Below are positions 28,156 to 36,812 of a DNA stretch of 64,000 nt, piece after piece. Location of the stretch: contig NZ_BMKE01000001.1 of assembly GCF_014643915.1 (NCBI RefSeq), positions 124,001 to 188,000 on the forward strand. The letters are read 5' to 3'. Numbering within the stretch: the stretch's first letter is position 1; every line of letters begins with the position of its first letter. Under the pieces are notes generated by a model, which had not been told where the DNA came from, searched no databases, and was given only the letters and a program-made list of their open reading frames with translations. A program made the position numbers and the translations under genes. This DNA is from Oceanisphaera marina. GTDB lineage: Bacteria > Pseudomonadota > Gammaproteobacteria > Enterobacterales > Aeromonadaceae.

Positions 28156-28806
28156 GGTATCCGTCCTGTTCTATGCTGTCGGGTTGAGGCCCTTCATTGG
28201 GCCCTTTATCTCCCTGTCACAACGATAACCCTGAGTCTGGTTCGCCGCTGTGCGCAGTGGTCCTTTTTTTGCTCCGCAACCATGTCTGTTTTTTATTGAG
28301 CCAACCATCTGGTATCTGGCCTTTATCAGGTGACGTTTCCGTTTATTCTGCGTTGCGTTACGACTATCAATCTGCGTAATAAACGATAGAAGATCAAGTT
28401 ACATTTTCACAAAATCACAACATAGGTCACATAACAATCAATATCCAGAACGAAAGCATAATGCCTGCAACCCTTATAAAACCTGAATAAAACCGATATT
28501 CATTCATATCGACACACCAGCAATGTAAAAATAATTCGTAATTAAGTTACGTAAAATCACATTAGGTTGGAGTTGAATCCATGGTGGCACTTTAAGCTCT
28601 CCTACCCCACGCAACCGTCTCAACTACCGCTACCATGCAGATCCTGAAAAATACCCCACCTTGAAAAACATTATTTTGCGATCGCAAAATAATGCATAAA
28701 ACACTGCTTGAAAAACCGAGAGAGACGAAGATTGTTGTTGCTTTATCACTTTCCGACAATGTCAGCCAAACAGGTCCGTCGCCGACCGCACAGCCAAAAT
28801 CAATCG
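28156..28806. other. Long divergent regulatory region between aceA and ahpC
   Basis: About 650 bp of AT-rich DNA without a credible gene separates divergent aceA and ahpC. It holds a perfect 26-bp palindrome (28669-28694) and a smaller palindrome TTACGTAA (28547-28554). The size suggests several regulators acting on aceA, but I could not pick out its promoter with certainty. Confidence 0.55.
28669..28694. promoter_or_regulatory. Perfect 26-bp palindrome, probable operator
   Basis: The half-site CATTATTTTGCGA is followed at once by its exact complement, centred on GCGATCGC. There is no T-run or GC-rich stem, so a dimeric repressor or activator site is more likely than a terminator. The regulator is not identified. 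It is about 515 bp from aceA and 230 bp from ahpC. Confidence 0.6.
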
Positions 28807-28872
28807 ATAGTTTTAAACTATCAGTTTAATAGAAATCAACAGATTAACTTAACCGATGGCAACCCCTAGTAT
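28807..28872 (+). promoter_or_regulatory. OxyR operator and promoter of ahpC
   Basis: ATAG (28807-28810), seven bases, CTAT (28818-28821), seven bases, ATAG (28829-28832), seven bases, CAGA (28840-28843): three of four tetramers match the OxyR pattern ATAG-N7-CTAT-N7-ATAG-N7-CTAT. A promoter follows at once, -35 TTAACT (28844-28849), 17 bp, -10 TAGTAT (28867-28872), the geometry of OxyR activation. Confidence 0.88.
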
Positions 28873-28920
28873 GAGCATCGTTCACAGCACGACACTCATA
28901 TCAAATATCAAGGAGCTAAC

Positions 28921-29487
28921 ATGACTGTTGCTATCAATACCGAAATCAAACCTTTCACCGCTCAGGCCTTTCATCAGGGTAACTTTGTTGAAGTGACCGA
29001 AGCCGACCTTAAAGGCAAATGGTCGGTGGTGTTTTTCTACCCGGCCGACTTTACCTTTGTTTGCCCCACCGAGCTGGGCGATATAGCGGATCATTATGCC
29101 GAGCTGCAAAAAATGGGCGTAGAAGTGTTCTCTGTGTCTACCGACACCCACTTTACCCACAAGGCATGGCACGACAGTTCAGACACCATAGGTAAAATTC
29201 AGTACTACATGGTGGGTGACCAGACCGGCACCATTACCAATAACTTTGGCGTGATGCGTGAAGGTCAGGGCCTGGCCGACCGCGCTACCTTTATCATCGA
29301 CCCACAGGGCATCATCCAGGCAGTAGAAGTCACGGCCGAGGGTATTGGCCGTAATGCAGCCGACCTGCTGCGCAAGTTGAAGGCGGCCCAGTACGTTGCC
29401 GCTCATCCGGGTGAAGTGTGCCCGGCCAAGTGGCAGGAAGGTGAAGCGACACTGGCACCATCATTGGACCTGGTCGGCAAAATCTAA
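28921..29487 (+). CDS. ahpC: Alkyl hydroperoxide reductase, peroxiredoxin AhpC
   Basis: The 188-residue 2-Cys peroxiredoxin has peroxidatic Cys48 in [13 protein letters not shown] and resolving Cys near 167 in EVCPAKW. It reduces organic peroxides, H2O2 and peroxynitrite and is recycled by AhpF. AAGGAG lies seven bases before ATG. An OxyR box lies upstream, so it should be induced by peroxide. Confidence 0.98.
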   Translation: MTVAINTEIKPFTAQAFHQGNFVEVTEADLKGKWSVVFFYPADFTFVCPTELGDIADHYAELQKMGVEVFSVSTDTHFTHKAWHDSSDTIGKIQYYMVGDQTGTITNNFGVMREGQGLADRATFIIDPQGIIQAVEVTAEGIGRNAADLLRKLKAAQYVAAHPGEVCPAKWQEGEATLAPSLDLVGKI

Positions 29488-29513
29488 CCCGCCCACCAAC
29501 ACCCTAGCGCTTG

Positions 29514-29540
29514 CCCGGCTGACCTAGACCACCAGCCGGG
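29514..29540 (+). terminator. Hairpin between ahpC and ahpF
   Basis: CCCGGCTG (29514-29521) and CAGCCGGG (29533-29540) form a perfect 8-bp stem over 11 bases, without a T-run. It is more likely an mRNA stabiliser or attenuator giving excess ahpC than a full terminator. Confidence 0.55.
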
Positions 29541-29570
29541 TACTTCTCACCTTAAGCACAGGACACGACC

Positions 29571-31145
29571 ATGTTAGATGCTAACCTCAAGAAACAACTG
29601 GACACCTATTTGCAGAACATCGTCTCTCCCATAGAGATCGGCGTGTCCTTGAATCACAATCCAGACAACACAGCAAAATCAACCGAATTAAAAGAGTTGG
29701 CGAATGAAATCAGCCAGCTTTCCAGCCAGATCACGCTTAAAGAAGCGGTGGCACAGCGTACGCCCAGCATGAGTATTGCATCCGCAGGCCAGGCGCCACG
29801 GATCAGCTTTGCCGGCATCCCGCTGGGTCATGAATTTACCTCTTTGGTGCTGGCCCTGCTGCAAACCGGTGGCCATCCCTCTAAAGCCAGCGCCGAACTG
29901 CAACAGCAGATCCGCGACCTTGAGGGCGAATATCACTTTGAAACCTATATTTCGCTGTCTTGCCAGAACTGCCCGGATGTGGTGCAGGCACTTAACCTGA
30001 TGGCTACCCTTAACCCGAACATCACCCACGTGATGATTGACGGAGCCCTGTTTCAGGAAGAGGTGGATCGTCGCCAGATCATGGCGGTACCGGCGGTGTA
30101 TTTGAACGGCGAACACTTTGGCCAGGGGCGGATGAGCCTGGAAGAAATCGTTACCAAACTGGATACCGGCGCCGCCAAACGCCAGGCCGCCAGCCTGAAT
30201 GAACAAGCCCCCTACGATGTACTGGTGGTCGGTGGAGGACCAGCCGGAGCTGCCGCCGCCATTTATGCGGCACGCAAGGGTATTCGCACCGGCCTGCTCG
30301 CCGAGCGTTTTGGTGGCCAGGTGATGGACACGGTCGGCATCGAAAACTTTATTTCGGTGCCCTATACCGAAGGCCCCAAGCTGGCGGCCAGCCTGGAGCA
30401 GCACGTCAAGGAATATGGTGTTGATATCATTAGCGCACAACGCGCGGCCGGCATTCAGCAAAGCATGGACGATACGGCACAGCACAACTTGCTGGAGGTG
30501 CCGTTAGCCAGTGGCGCAACACTGAAAAGCCGTGCGGTTATTCTGGCCACCGGTGCCCGCTGGCGCGAGCTGAACGTACCGGGAGAAACCGAATATCGCA
30601 ACAAGGGCGTGGCCTATTGCCCGCACTGTGACGGCCCCTTCTTCAAAGGTAAACGCGTGGCAGTGGTCGGCGGTGGTAACTCGGGTATTGAAGCCGCCAT
30701 CGACCTGGCCGGTTTGGTGGAACATGTGACCGTACTCGAGTTTGCCGACACCTTGCGCGCCGATGAAGTGCTGCAGCGTAAAGCACGCTCGACGCCGAAT
30801 ATCGACATTATCAGTAACGCACAAACCACAGAGGTGGTCGGTGATGGCCAGAAAGTCAGTGGCATGCATTATATCGACCGTATCAGTGGCGAGCAGCGCC
30901 ATCTGGACGTTGCCGGGATCTTCGTACAAATCGGTCTGGTGCCCAATACCGAGTTCTTGCAGGGCTCGGCGGTAGAGCTGACCCGCCATGGTGAAGTGAT
31001 CATCGATGCCAAAGGCGCTACCTCACTCCCCGGCGTGTTTGCCGCCGGCGATGCCACCACAGTGCCCTACAAGCAAATCGTGATTGCCATGGGCGCCGGC
31101 GCCACCGCCGCGCTAAGCGCTTTTGATCATCTGATTCGCTCGTAA
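29571..31145 (+). CDS. ahpF: Alkyl hydroperoxide reductase flavoprotein AhpF
   Basis: The 524-residue protein has an N-terminal double thioredoxin-fold domain with Cys131-x2-Cys134 (SLSCQNCPD), then a thioredoxin-reductase-like part with FAD motif [19 protein letters not shown], redox CPHC ([10 protein letters not shown]), NADH motif [12 protein letters not shown] and FAD motif [12 protein letters not shown]. It passes NADH electrons to AhpC. It follows ahpC by 83 bp in the same operon. Confidence 0.98.
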   Translation: MLDANLKKQLDTYLQNIVSPIEIGVSLNHNPDNTAKSTELKELANEISQLSSQITLKEAVAQRTPSMSIASAGQAPRISFAGIPLGHEFTSLVLALLQTGGHPSKASAELQQQIRDLEGEYHFETYISLSCQNCPDVVQALNLMATLNPNITHVMIDGALFQEEVDRRQIMAVPAVYLNGEHFGQGRMSLEEIVTKLDTGAAKRQAASLNEQAPYDVLVVGGGPAGAAAAIYAARKGIRTGLLAERFGGQVMDTVGIENFISVPYTEGPKLAASLEQHVKEYGVDIISAQRAAGIQQSMDDTAQHNLLEVPLASGATLKSRAVILATGARWRELNVPGETEYRNKGVAYCPHCDGPFFKGKRVAVVGGGNSGIEAAIDLAGLVEHVTVLEFADTLRADEVLQRKARSTPNIDIISNAQTTEVVGDGQKVSGMHYIDRISGEQRHLDVAGIFVQIGLVPNTEFLQGSAVELTRHGEVIIDAKGATSLPGVFAAGDATTVPYKQIVIAMGAGATAALSAFDHLIRS

Positions 31146-31149
31146 AACC

Positions 31150-31204
31150 GGGAATGGGGAATGGTGGAGAAACCTAATCTCTGTTCCCTATTCCCCAATC
31201 CCCG
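31150..31204. repeat. G-rich inverted repeat between convergent ahpF and ndpA
   Basis: The arm GGGAATGGGGAATGG (31150-31164) is complementary, with a few mismatches, to CCCTATTCCCCAATCCCC (31187-31204). It shares its arm sequence with the elements at 18.2, 34.5 and 54.7 kb. It probably ends transcription from both sides. Confidence 0.7.
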
Positions 31205-31207
31205 CGC

Positions 31208-32203
31208 TCAGCTGCCCTGCAGCTGGGATTTCAAGTTGGGTGGTACCCCCTTGATCACCAGGGTATCGGTGCTGGGATCGTACTGAATACGCTCGCCCAG
31301 CAGTTTTTGATCGAAGCTGATGGTCAGACCGCCGCCGGAGCCGACGTATTTGGTCAGGCCTTTCAGCGCGGAGCGGTCAACCGGAAATTTGTCTTCCAGT
31401 TGGTATTCTTCGCTGACAAACTGGTAAAAATCCAGATCGTCATCGGTCCCCAGCTCGGCAGACAATTCGCGCAACTCCAGCTCTTCGCCCTCTTTAAGCT
31501 GCTCGCGGCAGTACTTGTTGACCAGCGCCTTGCTTTCCTGTTTTTCCTCTTTGCTCAGCTGACGAGATTCACAAAACTCATCCACCGCCTTTAGCAGCCC
31601 CTGACTTTGCGCCTTGGGATCCATGCCTTCGACACAGGAAAGAAAATTCAGGAAAAAGTCGGACACCTTGCGCCCGGCCCGGCCTTTGATAAAGGAAAAG
31701 TAACGATGGGAGTCGGGGCGACTCTGCAATTCGGTCAAGTCCAGGCGCGCCGCCAACTGCATCTTGCCCAGATCCAGGTAACTGGCATGGCTGACTTCCA
31801 GTTTTTCGGTGACGGTTACGCTGTCTTTACTATCCAGCAGGGCAATCAACAGATAGTGAGCCCCCAGCCACTGATAGCGTACAAACAGCAGCACGCCCTG
31901 TTCACTCATGTCCAGTCGCTTCAGCTCGTCCAGCAGTCGTTGTGACGCCTGCTGGGTAAATGCGGTAAAGCTCAGGTTTTCGTCTTCTACCCGGCGTACC
32001 AGGTCGCGAAAGCCGGTGTCTTCTTCATTGAAGTAACCAAAAATCTTGCCGGCCTTGGTGTTGTAGATATGATGCAGCTCGCTCATCAGGTGTCCTACCG
32101 CGGGTCCGGTGGCCAACTCCTGATCTCGCGTGGCCAGCTGGGTCTGGCCCTGCTCATCGAGAAACAGAGAATGTACTATGATGTGTTCGATATCCAAGCT
32201 CAT
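31208..32203 (-). CDS. yejK: Nucleoid-associated protein NdpA (YejK)
   Basis: The 331-residue protein (E. coli 335) starts MSLDIEHIIVHSLFLDEQGQ and contains HHIYNTKAGKIFGYF and FIKGRAGRKVSDFFLNFLSC, as in the 37-kDa nucleoid-associated family. The function is linked to the nucleoid but is not well defined. It is divergent from yejL across a 77-bp shared promoter region, the same arrangement as in E. coli. Confidence 0.95.
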   Translation of the reverse strand: MSLDIEHIIVHSLFLDEQGQTQLATRDQELATGPAVGHLMSELHHIYNTKAGKIFGYFNEEDTGFRDLVRRVEDENLSFTAFTQQASQRLLDELKRLDMSEQGVLLFVRYQWLGAHYLLIALLDSKDSVTVTEKLEVSHASYLDLGKMQLAARLDLTELQSRPDSHRYFSFIKGRAGRKVSDFFLNFLSCVEGMDPKAQSQGLLKAVDEFCESRQLSKEEKQESKALVNKYCREQLKEGEELELRELSAELGTDDDLDFYQFVSEEYQLEDKFPVDRSALKGLTKYVGSGGGLTISFDQKLLGERIQYDPSTDTLVIKGVPPNLKSQLQGS

Positions 32204-32280
32204 AACAGATTGCCGTAGAGTTGCCAGAAGGGGTGGGGTATTATAGCCGTCCTGTTATCAAGATACATGATTGAACGCCC

Positions 32281-32508
32281 ATGCCTGTTATTTCCAAGTA
32301 CGAAAAAGAGTTTGATAAATTACTGAGCGAGCTTGAAGCCGTGATGGACCAGCATATGGCGCCGGCCGATTTGCGCCTTATGGTGCTGGGCAACCTGGCG
32401 ACCCATGTCATTAATCATCAAATTGCACCGGGACAGCGCCAGGTTATTGCCGACAAGTTTGCCAAAGTGCTGACGGCCTCGGTGGACACGCAAAAAGGGG
32501 CCCACTAA
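32281..32508 (+). CDS. yejL: UPF0352 family protein YejL
   Basis: The 75-residue protein matches E. coli YejL (SKYEKEFDKLLSELEAVMDQHMAPADLRLMVLGNL). It is a small helical protein of unknown function, conserved next to yejK and yejM. It is probably co-transcribed with yejM 79 bp downstream. Confidence 0.94.
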   Translation: MPVISKYEKEFDKLLSELEAVMDQHMAPADLRLMVLGNLATHVINHQIAPGQRQVIADKFAKVLTASVDTQKGAH

Positions 32509-32587
32509 GCGCCTTTTTACCCATCAACATCCAGCCTGGCCTGTTGCCGGTATGGCTGTTAACCAAATAGTTGAATCATGCTGAACT

Positions 32588-34444
32588 ATGCTCGAAACCG
32601 GTAATCTCTATCGCGACAATGTGTCCCGCCTCATCGGCTGGGGGCATTGGCTGGTATTTGCGAATGTGCTGCTCGCCATGGCGGTCTCGAGCCGTTATTT
32701 ATTGATAACGGGCTGGCCCGATACTCTGCTGGGTGTCGGATACATGCTGGTCAGCTGGGTAGGTCATTTCGCCTTTCTTACCTTCTTCACCTATTTGCTT
32801 ACCCTGTTTCCGCTGACGTTTTTATTTCCGAAGGTGCGGGCCGTGCAGCTGCTGGGGGCGGCCATTGCCACCGGCGCATTAACGCTGTTGCTGGTAGACA
32901 CTCAGGTTTTCAGCCTGTTCAAGTTTCACCTCAACCCCACCGTATGGCGCTTGCTGCTGGACCAGGCTCAAACCGACGAAGCCTCGGGCTGGGGCTGGCT
33001 GTTTATCTGGGTTCCGCTGCTGTTCTTGTTTGAATTGTGGCTGGCGTCCTGGTTGTGGCGCTGGAGCCAGCGCCGTCGACGCTCTTTAACCCTGCCCCTG
33101 TCATTACCCTTGCTGGTGTGCTTTTTTCTGACTCATAGCGTGCATATCTGGGCCGATGCACTGGTGTATGCGCCCATTACCGAGCAAAAGGCCAACTTTC
33201 CGCTGTCTTATCCGATGACAGCCAAAAGCTTTTTAATCAAGCAGGGCTGGCTGGACGAAGATCAATACAAGCAGCTGTCGAAACAGGTTGCCGAGCAGCC
33301 CAAGCGTAAACTGAATTATCCGCTGCGTCCGTTAACGGTCACCGCTCCCGAACTGGCACCCAACATTCTGTTGGTGGTGGCCGATGGCCTGCGAGCCGAT
33401 CAGCTCGATGCCATTACCATGCCCAACCTCAGCCGGTTTGCCCATCGCTACTTGCGCTTCAACAATCATTTAAGTGCCGGTAATCAAAGTGAATCGGCCT
33501 TGTTCAGCCTGTTTTACAGCCTGCCAAGCCGATATCAGCGCGACGCCGAGCAAGAAAATATGGCACCTGTGCTTATTGATGAATTACAGCGCCAGGATTA
33601 TCGTTTTGGCTTGTTTGCCAGCGGCGGACTTGATAGGCCGCTGTACAAGAAGGCGATTTTTTCAAGCTTGCGTCATCGCGACTTTAGCAACGCCACCGGC
33701 GGCGCCAAGGGAGATCGTCAGGTGGTCGCCGAGTTTGACGCCTGGCGGGCCCAGCAGAATGAGCAACGCCCCTGGTTTTCGTTTGTCTACCTGGATGCAC
33801 TGAATTCTCTGGACTTGCCCGATGACGTTGAAGGGCCTTTTCAGCCTTCGCTTGCACAATTGAACCCTGCCCAGTCTTACCAGAACGAGCAGCAACTGGC
33901 GTTGTTCAACCGTTATCGCAACTCGGTTTTTTATACCGACCGCCTGCTCGGCAATCTGTTGTCCTTCAATCGTCATGGCAATGTTCGAGAGACCATTATC
34001 ATAGTGACTTCCGGCCACGGCATAGAGTTTAACGACAATGACAATAATATCTGGGGATTTGGCAATGCCTACTCACCGGCACAGCTTAAAGTACCGCTGG
34101 TGATCGGCTGGCCTGCTCAGTCGCAACCGGCGCAGTTCGATCATCCCACCAGCCAGCTGGATGTGGTCCCGACGCTGATGCGCCAGGCCCTGGGCGTGCA
34201 AAGTCCGGTGCGCAGCTACAGCACAGGGCAATCCCTGTTCAAGGCAGATGCCAATCGCTGGCGACTCGCCTCGGACAAGGATGAATATGCCATTTATCAA
34301 CAGCAAGACATTACCCTGTTCAATCGCCGGGGCGACATGCAGCTGTTGGGGGCTGAGGATTACAGAACCAAGGCCAACGCCAGCCCCGAGCTATCATTAT
34401 TGCTGCAGGTCATGAGCGACTTGAATCGCTTTCAGGGGGAATGA
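32588..34444 (+). CDS. yejM: Inner-membrane protein YejM (PbgA/LapC), LPS homeostasis
   Basis: The 618-residue protein (E. coli 586) has five predicted transmembrane segments in the first 200 residues and a periplasmic sulfatase-like domain (NILLVVADGLRADQLDA...TSGHGIEFNDND). YejM senses periplasmic-leaflet LPS and, through LapB, controls FtsH degradation of LpxC. The arylsulfatase catalytic Cys/Ser is replaced (NQSESALFSLFYS), as in known YejM, so it is probably not a hydrolase. Confidence 0.93.
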   Translation: MLETGNLYRDNVSRLIGWGHWLVFANVLLAMAVSSRYLLITGWPDTLLGVGYMLVSWVGHFAFLTFFTYLLTLFPLTFLFPKVRAVQLLGAAIATGALTLLLVDTQVFSLFKFHLNPTVWRLLLDQAQTDEASGWGWLFIWVPLLFLFELWLASWLWRWSQRRRRSLTLPLSLPLLVCFFLTHSVHIWADALVYAPITEQKANFPLSYPMTAKSFLIKQGWLDEDQYKQLSKQVAEQPKRKLNYPLRPLTVTAPELAPNILLVVADGLRADQLDAITMPNLSRFAHRYLRFNNHLSAGNQSESALFSLFYSLPSRYQRDAEQENMAPVLIDELQRQDYRFGLFASGGLDRPLYKKAIFSSLRHRDFSNATGGAKGDRQVVAEFDAWRAQQNEQRPWFSFVYLDALNSLDLPDDVEGPFQPSLAQLNPAQSYQNEQQLALFNRYRNSVFYTDRLLGNLLSFNRHGNVRETIIIVTSGHGIEFNDNDNNIWGFGNAYSPAQLKVPLVIGWPAQSQPAQFDHPTSQLDVVPTLMRQALGVQSPVRSYSTGQSLFKADANRWRLASDKDEYAIYQQQDITLFNRRGDMQLLGAEDYRTKANASPELSLLLQVMSDLNRFQGE

Positions 34445-34452
34445 TTAAAGCT

Positions 34453-34493
34453 GGGATTGGGGATTGGGGAGTCGAATCTCGGCTCCCCAATCC
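34453..34493. repeat. G-rich hairpin between convergent yejM and mepS
   Basis: GGATTGGGGAG (34461-34471) pairs exactly with CTCCCCAATCC (34483-34493); a further GGGATT precedes the left arm. It belongs to the same repeat family as 18.2, 31.2 and 54.7 kb and lies between convergent stop codons. Confidence 0.75.
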
Positions 34494-34502
34494 TGGTTAT
34501 TA

Positions 34503-35024
34503 CTATTCGTCCAGTAAACGGCGAGCTTGCCAGTAGCGGCTACGCCAATAGACATTGTCCAGTCGAGAAATCGTCACCCCCACGCTGGATGAGGCATGGG
34601 CAAACTTGCCATCGCCCACATACACGCCGTTGTGCTGCGTACGGCCGGTGCGGAAAAAGACCAGATCGCCGGGTTGTAGCTCGTTTTTGGTGATTTCTCG
34701 GCCCAGTTCAATCTGCTCGTAGGTGCTTCTGGGCAACGACATATCATACACTTCTTGATACAGGCTACGAGTGAAGGCCGAGCAGTCTATCCCTTCGGTA
34801 TCAACGCCGCCAAAGCGATACGGCACACCTCGCCAACGTTGATAAGCCTGATGTAAGCTACGCACAACATTCTGCGCAGGCTGCTTCTTTATCGGACCAG
34901 TACTGATACTGTAAGTAAGGGAAGAAACCGGCTTTTTGCCAGCCAGTTTTTTTCCTGACTCGTGTTGGGGGCTGCTGCAACCAGCCATCAACAATAAGCT
35001 GCTAAGAATAATTACCTTTTTCAT
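34503..35024 (-). CDS. mepS: NlpC/P60 murein DD-endopeptidase lipoprotein
   Basis: The 173-residue protein has a lipoprotein signal (MKKVIILSSLLLMAGC, Cys16) and an NlpC/P60 domain with Cys81 in GIDCSAF, His131 in QHNGVYVG and His143 in FAHASSS. It resembles E. coli MepS (Spr), which cuts peptide cross-links to allow murein growth and is degraded by Prc with help from NlpI. nlpI lies 21 kb away in this window. Confidence 0.88.
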   Translation of the reverse strand: MKKVIILSSLLLMAGCSSPQHESGKKLAGKKPVSSLTYSISTGPIKKQPAQNVVRSLHQAYQRWRGVPYRFGGVDTEGIDCSAFTRSLYQEVYDMSLPRSTYEQIELGREITKNELQPGDLVFFRTGRTQHNGVYVGDGKFAHASSSVGVTISRLDNVYWRSRYWQARRLLDE

Positions 35025-35108
35025 AAGATTACGGCAACCAGCTATTAGTGGGAATGACTATCAACTGCCAGATAGTAGAGCAGATCATGGGGAGTTTGCA
35101 AAAATAAT

Positions 35109-35837
35109 ATGAGTAAAAACAAGGTTATTTTTACTCGATTGCTGATTTGTGACAGCCAGCATATCGTTTTGCCCTCCGATGCAGCCGGTTTACTGTCGAT
35201 AACGGAGCAGGAACGGCTGCAGCATATCCGCCACCCACAACAGGCCAAGCTGTTTTTACTGGGCCGATACCTGTTGCGCCAACTGCTTGGCGACACCTTG
35301 TCACTGCCGCCGCAATGTATCGCCATCAAGATAAATGCCCGAGGCAAACCGCAATTACTGCAACCCGACTGGCACTTCAATATCAGCCACAGTGGCAGCA
35401 CACTGGCCCTGGCAATAAGTAATCAGGCACCTGTTGGCATAGACGTAGAAGGCCGTCAGTTATCCAGCACCCAAATCCATCGCTTGGCGCGCCGCTATTT
35501 CTCTGCCGCCGAGCAGGACTGGCTAAGCCGGCATAACAGTGCCGACGCCTTCTTGCGGCTCTGGACCATTAAAGAAGCGGTACTCAAAGCCCACGGCGGT
35601 GGTATTGCCAACAACTTGAGCGCCGTGTGCTGGCAGCCTGATAATAACGAGGCCCACTTCGACAGCGCCAGCTACCGCTTGCATCAATATCAGTATCAAC
35701 ACAGCCGGCTGACGCTGGCCATCAACAGCCCGTTGAACAGCAAGGTCGCCTGCCTCAGTCCGAGGGATTTACCTTTCGAACTTGAAATTACCGGCCCCCA
35801 GCCCAATCTAGATAAGCATGCTATGAATAATGCTTAA
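35109..35837 (+). CDS. 4'-phosphopantetheinyl transferase, Sfp/AcpT type
   Basis: The 242-residue protein has motifs FNISHSG, VGIDVEG and RLWTIKEAVLKAHGGG, containing the Mg-binding Asp and Glu and the catalytic Lys. It moves phosphopantetheine from CoA to carrier proteins. No carrier-protein, PKS or NRPS genes are near, so the partner is elsewhere. No strong ribosome-binding site is seen; a GGGGAG lies somewhat far upstream. Confidence 0.88.
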   Translation: MSKNKVIFTRLLICDSQHIVLPSDAAGLLSITEQERLQHIRHPQQAKLFLLGRYLLRQLLGDTLSLPPQCIAIKINARGKPQLLQPDWHFNISHSGSTLALAISNQAPVGIDVEGRQLSSTQIHRLARRYFSAAEQDWLSRHNSADAFLRLWTIKEAVLKAHGGGIANNLSAVCWQPDNNEAHFDSASYRLHQYQYQHSRLTLAINSPLNSKVACLSPRDLPFELEITGPQPNLDKHAMNNA

Positions 35838-35875
35838 CCACGCCATCAATTCATCCCCTGAGCGAGACTCCTTTT

Positions 35876-36712
35876 ATGATCGTTGACATTAATGTGCAGA
35901 ACTTTCAGCAGGCACTGATTGAAACATCCATGAGCAAAACCGTGGTGATTTACTTCCATGCGCAAGCGGTGCCTGAATGCCAGGTAATGGCGCCGATTTT
36001 AGAACGTTTGATTGGTGCTGAAAATCAGCATATTGATTTAGCCCGGGTCAATGTAGAAGATCCTCAGCTCCAAAGTCTGGCCTCGCAACTGGGCCTGCGT
36101 GCCCTGCCCGCCATGGTGGCCTTTAAAGACGGTCAACCGGTGGATGTGCTGGAAGGCCCACAAGATGAGGCCGCCATTAGCCAGTTTTTACAGCCTTATC
36201 AGCCCAACGAAGCCGAGCTGATGCTGGAACAGGCCAAGCAGATGCTGGGTATGGACCCTCAGGCGGCCTATGGTCTGCTGCAACAGGCTCGCGCATTGGA
36301 AGACAGTGCCGCCATACGGCTTTATCTGGCCGAAGCGGCTCTGGCGCTGAACAAGCTGGAAGAAACCAAGCAGCTGTTGGCCACCATCGGCATGGCGGAT
36401 CAAGACAGCCAGTACCAGCATATTCTGGCGCGCCTGGAGCTGGCTGAAGAAGCCGCCGATAGCCCGGAATTACGTGAACTGGAGCAAAAACTGGCCGCCG
36501 ACCCCGAGTCTTTGCTATTGAAAGAAGAATTGGCGGTACAGTTATTTCAAGCCGGCCGCCAGGAAGAAGCACTGCAGCTACTGATAGAGGTATTGCAGAA
36601 AGATCTGGCCTTTGGTGAAGCAAGAAAGCACTTTCTGGATATGCTGACCACCATGGGCGCCGACCCGGTCGCCTCGCGCTTTCGTCGCAAACTGTACAGC
36701 ATGCTGTATTAA
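35876..36712 (+). CDS. cnoX: Chaperedoxin CnoX (YbbN)
   Basis: The 278-residue protein (E. coli 284) has an N-terminal thioredoxin fold (about 1-105) followed by helical TPR-like repeats. The redox motif is VPEC (E. coli SQHC), so only the second Cys is kept and ordinary disulfide reductase activity is unlikely. The E. coli protein protects substrates under bleach stress and delivers them to GroEL. It follows the transferase by 38 bp and ends at a strong shared terminator. Confidence 0.9.
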   Translation: MIVDINVQNFQQALIETSMSKTVVIYFHAQAVPECQVMAPILERLIGAENQHIDLARVNVEDPQLQSLASQLGLRALPAMVAFKDGQPVDVLEGPQDEAAISQFLQPYQPNEAELMLEQAKQMLGMDPQAAYGLLQQARALEDSAAIRLYLAEAALALNKLEETKQLLATIGMADQDSQYQHILARLELAEEAADSPELRELEQKLAADPESLLLKEELAVQLFQAGRQEEALQLLIEVLQKDLAFGEARKHFLDMLTTMGADPVASRFRRKLYSMLY

Positions 36713-36751
36713 AAAAGCGGTAAGCCATCAGCTTTAAGCTGTCAGCCAAAG

Positions 36752-36784
36752 AAAAGCCCCGAACCTGCAGGTTCGGGGCTTTTT
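36752..36784. terminator. Bidirectional terminator between cnoX and a sodium symporter
   Basis: AAAAGCCCCGAACC and GGTTCGGGGCTTTT form a 14-bp perfect stem with A and T runs on either side, so it works in both directions between the convergent genes. Confidence 0.95.
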
Positions 36785-36812
36785 ATTTAGCTGGGTGCTC
36801 GACGCTGATAAC

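Noticed and set aside
28547-28554. TTACGTAA as a LiuR-type operator
   Set aside because: An 8-bp palindrome is too short and common to support a named regulator, and no liu genes are near.
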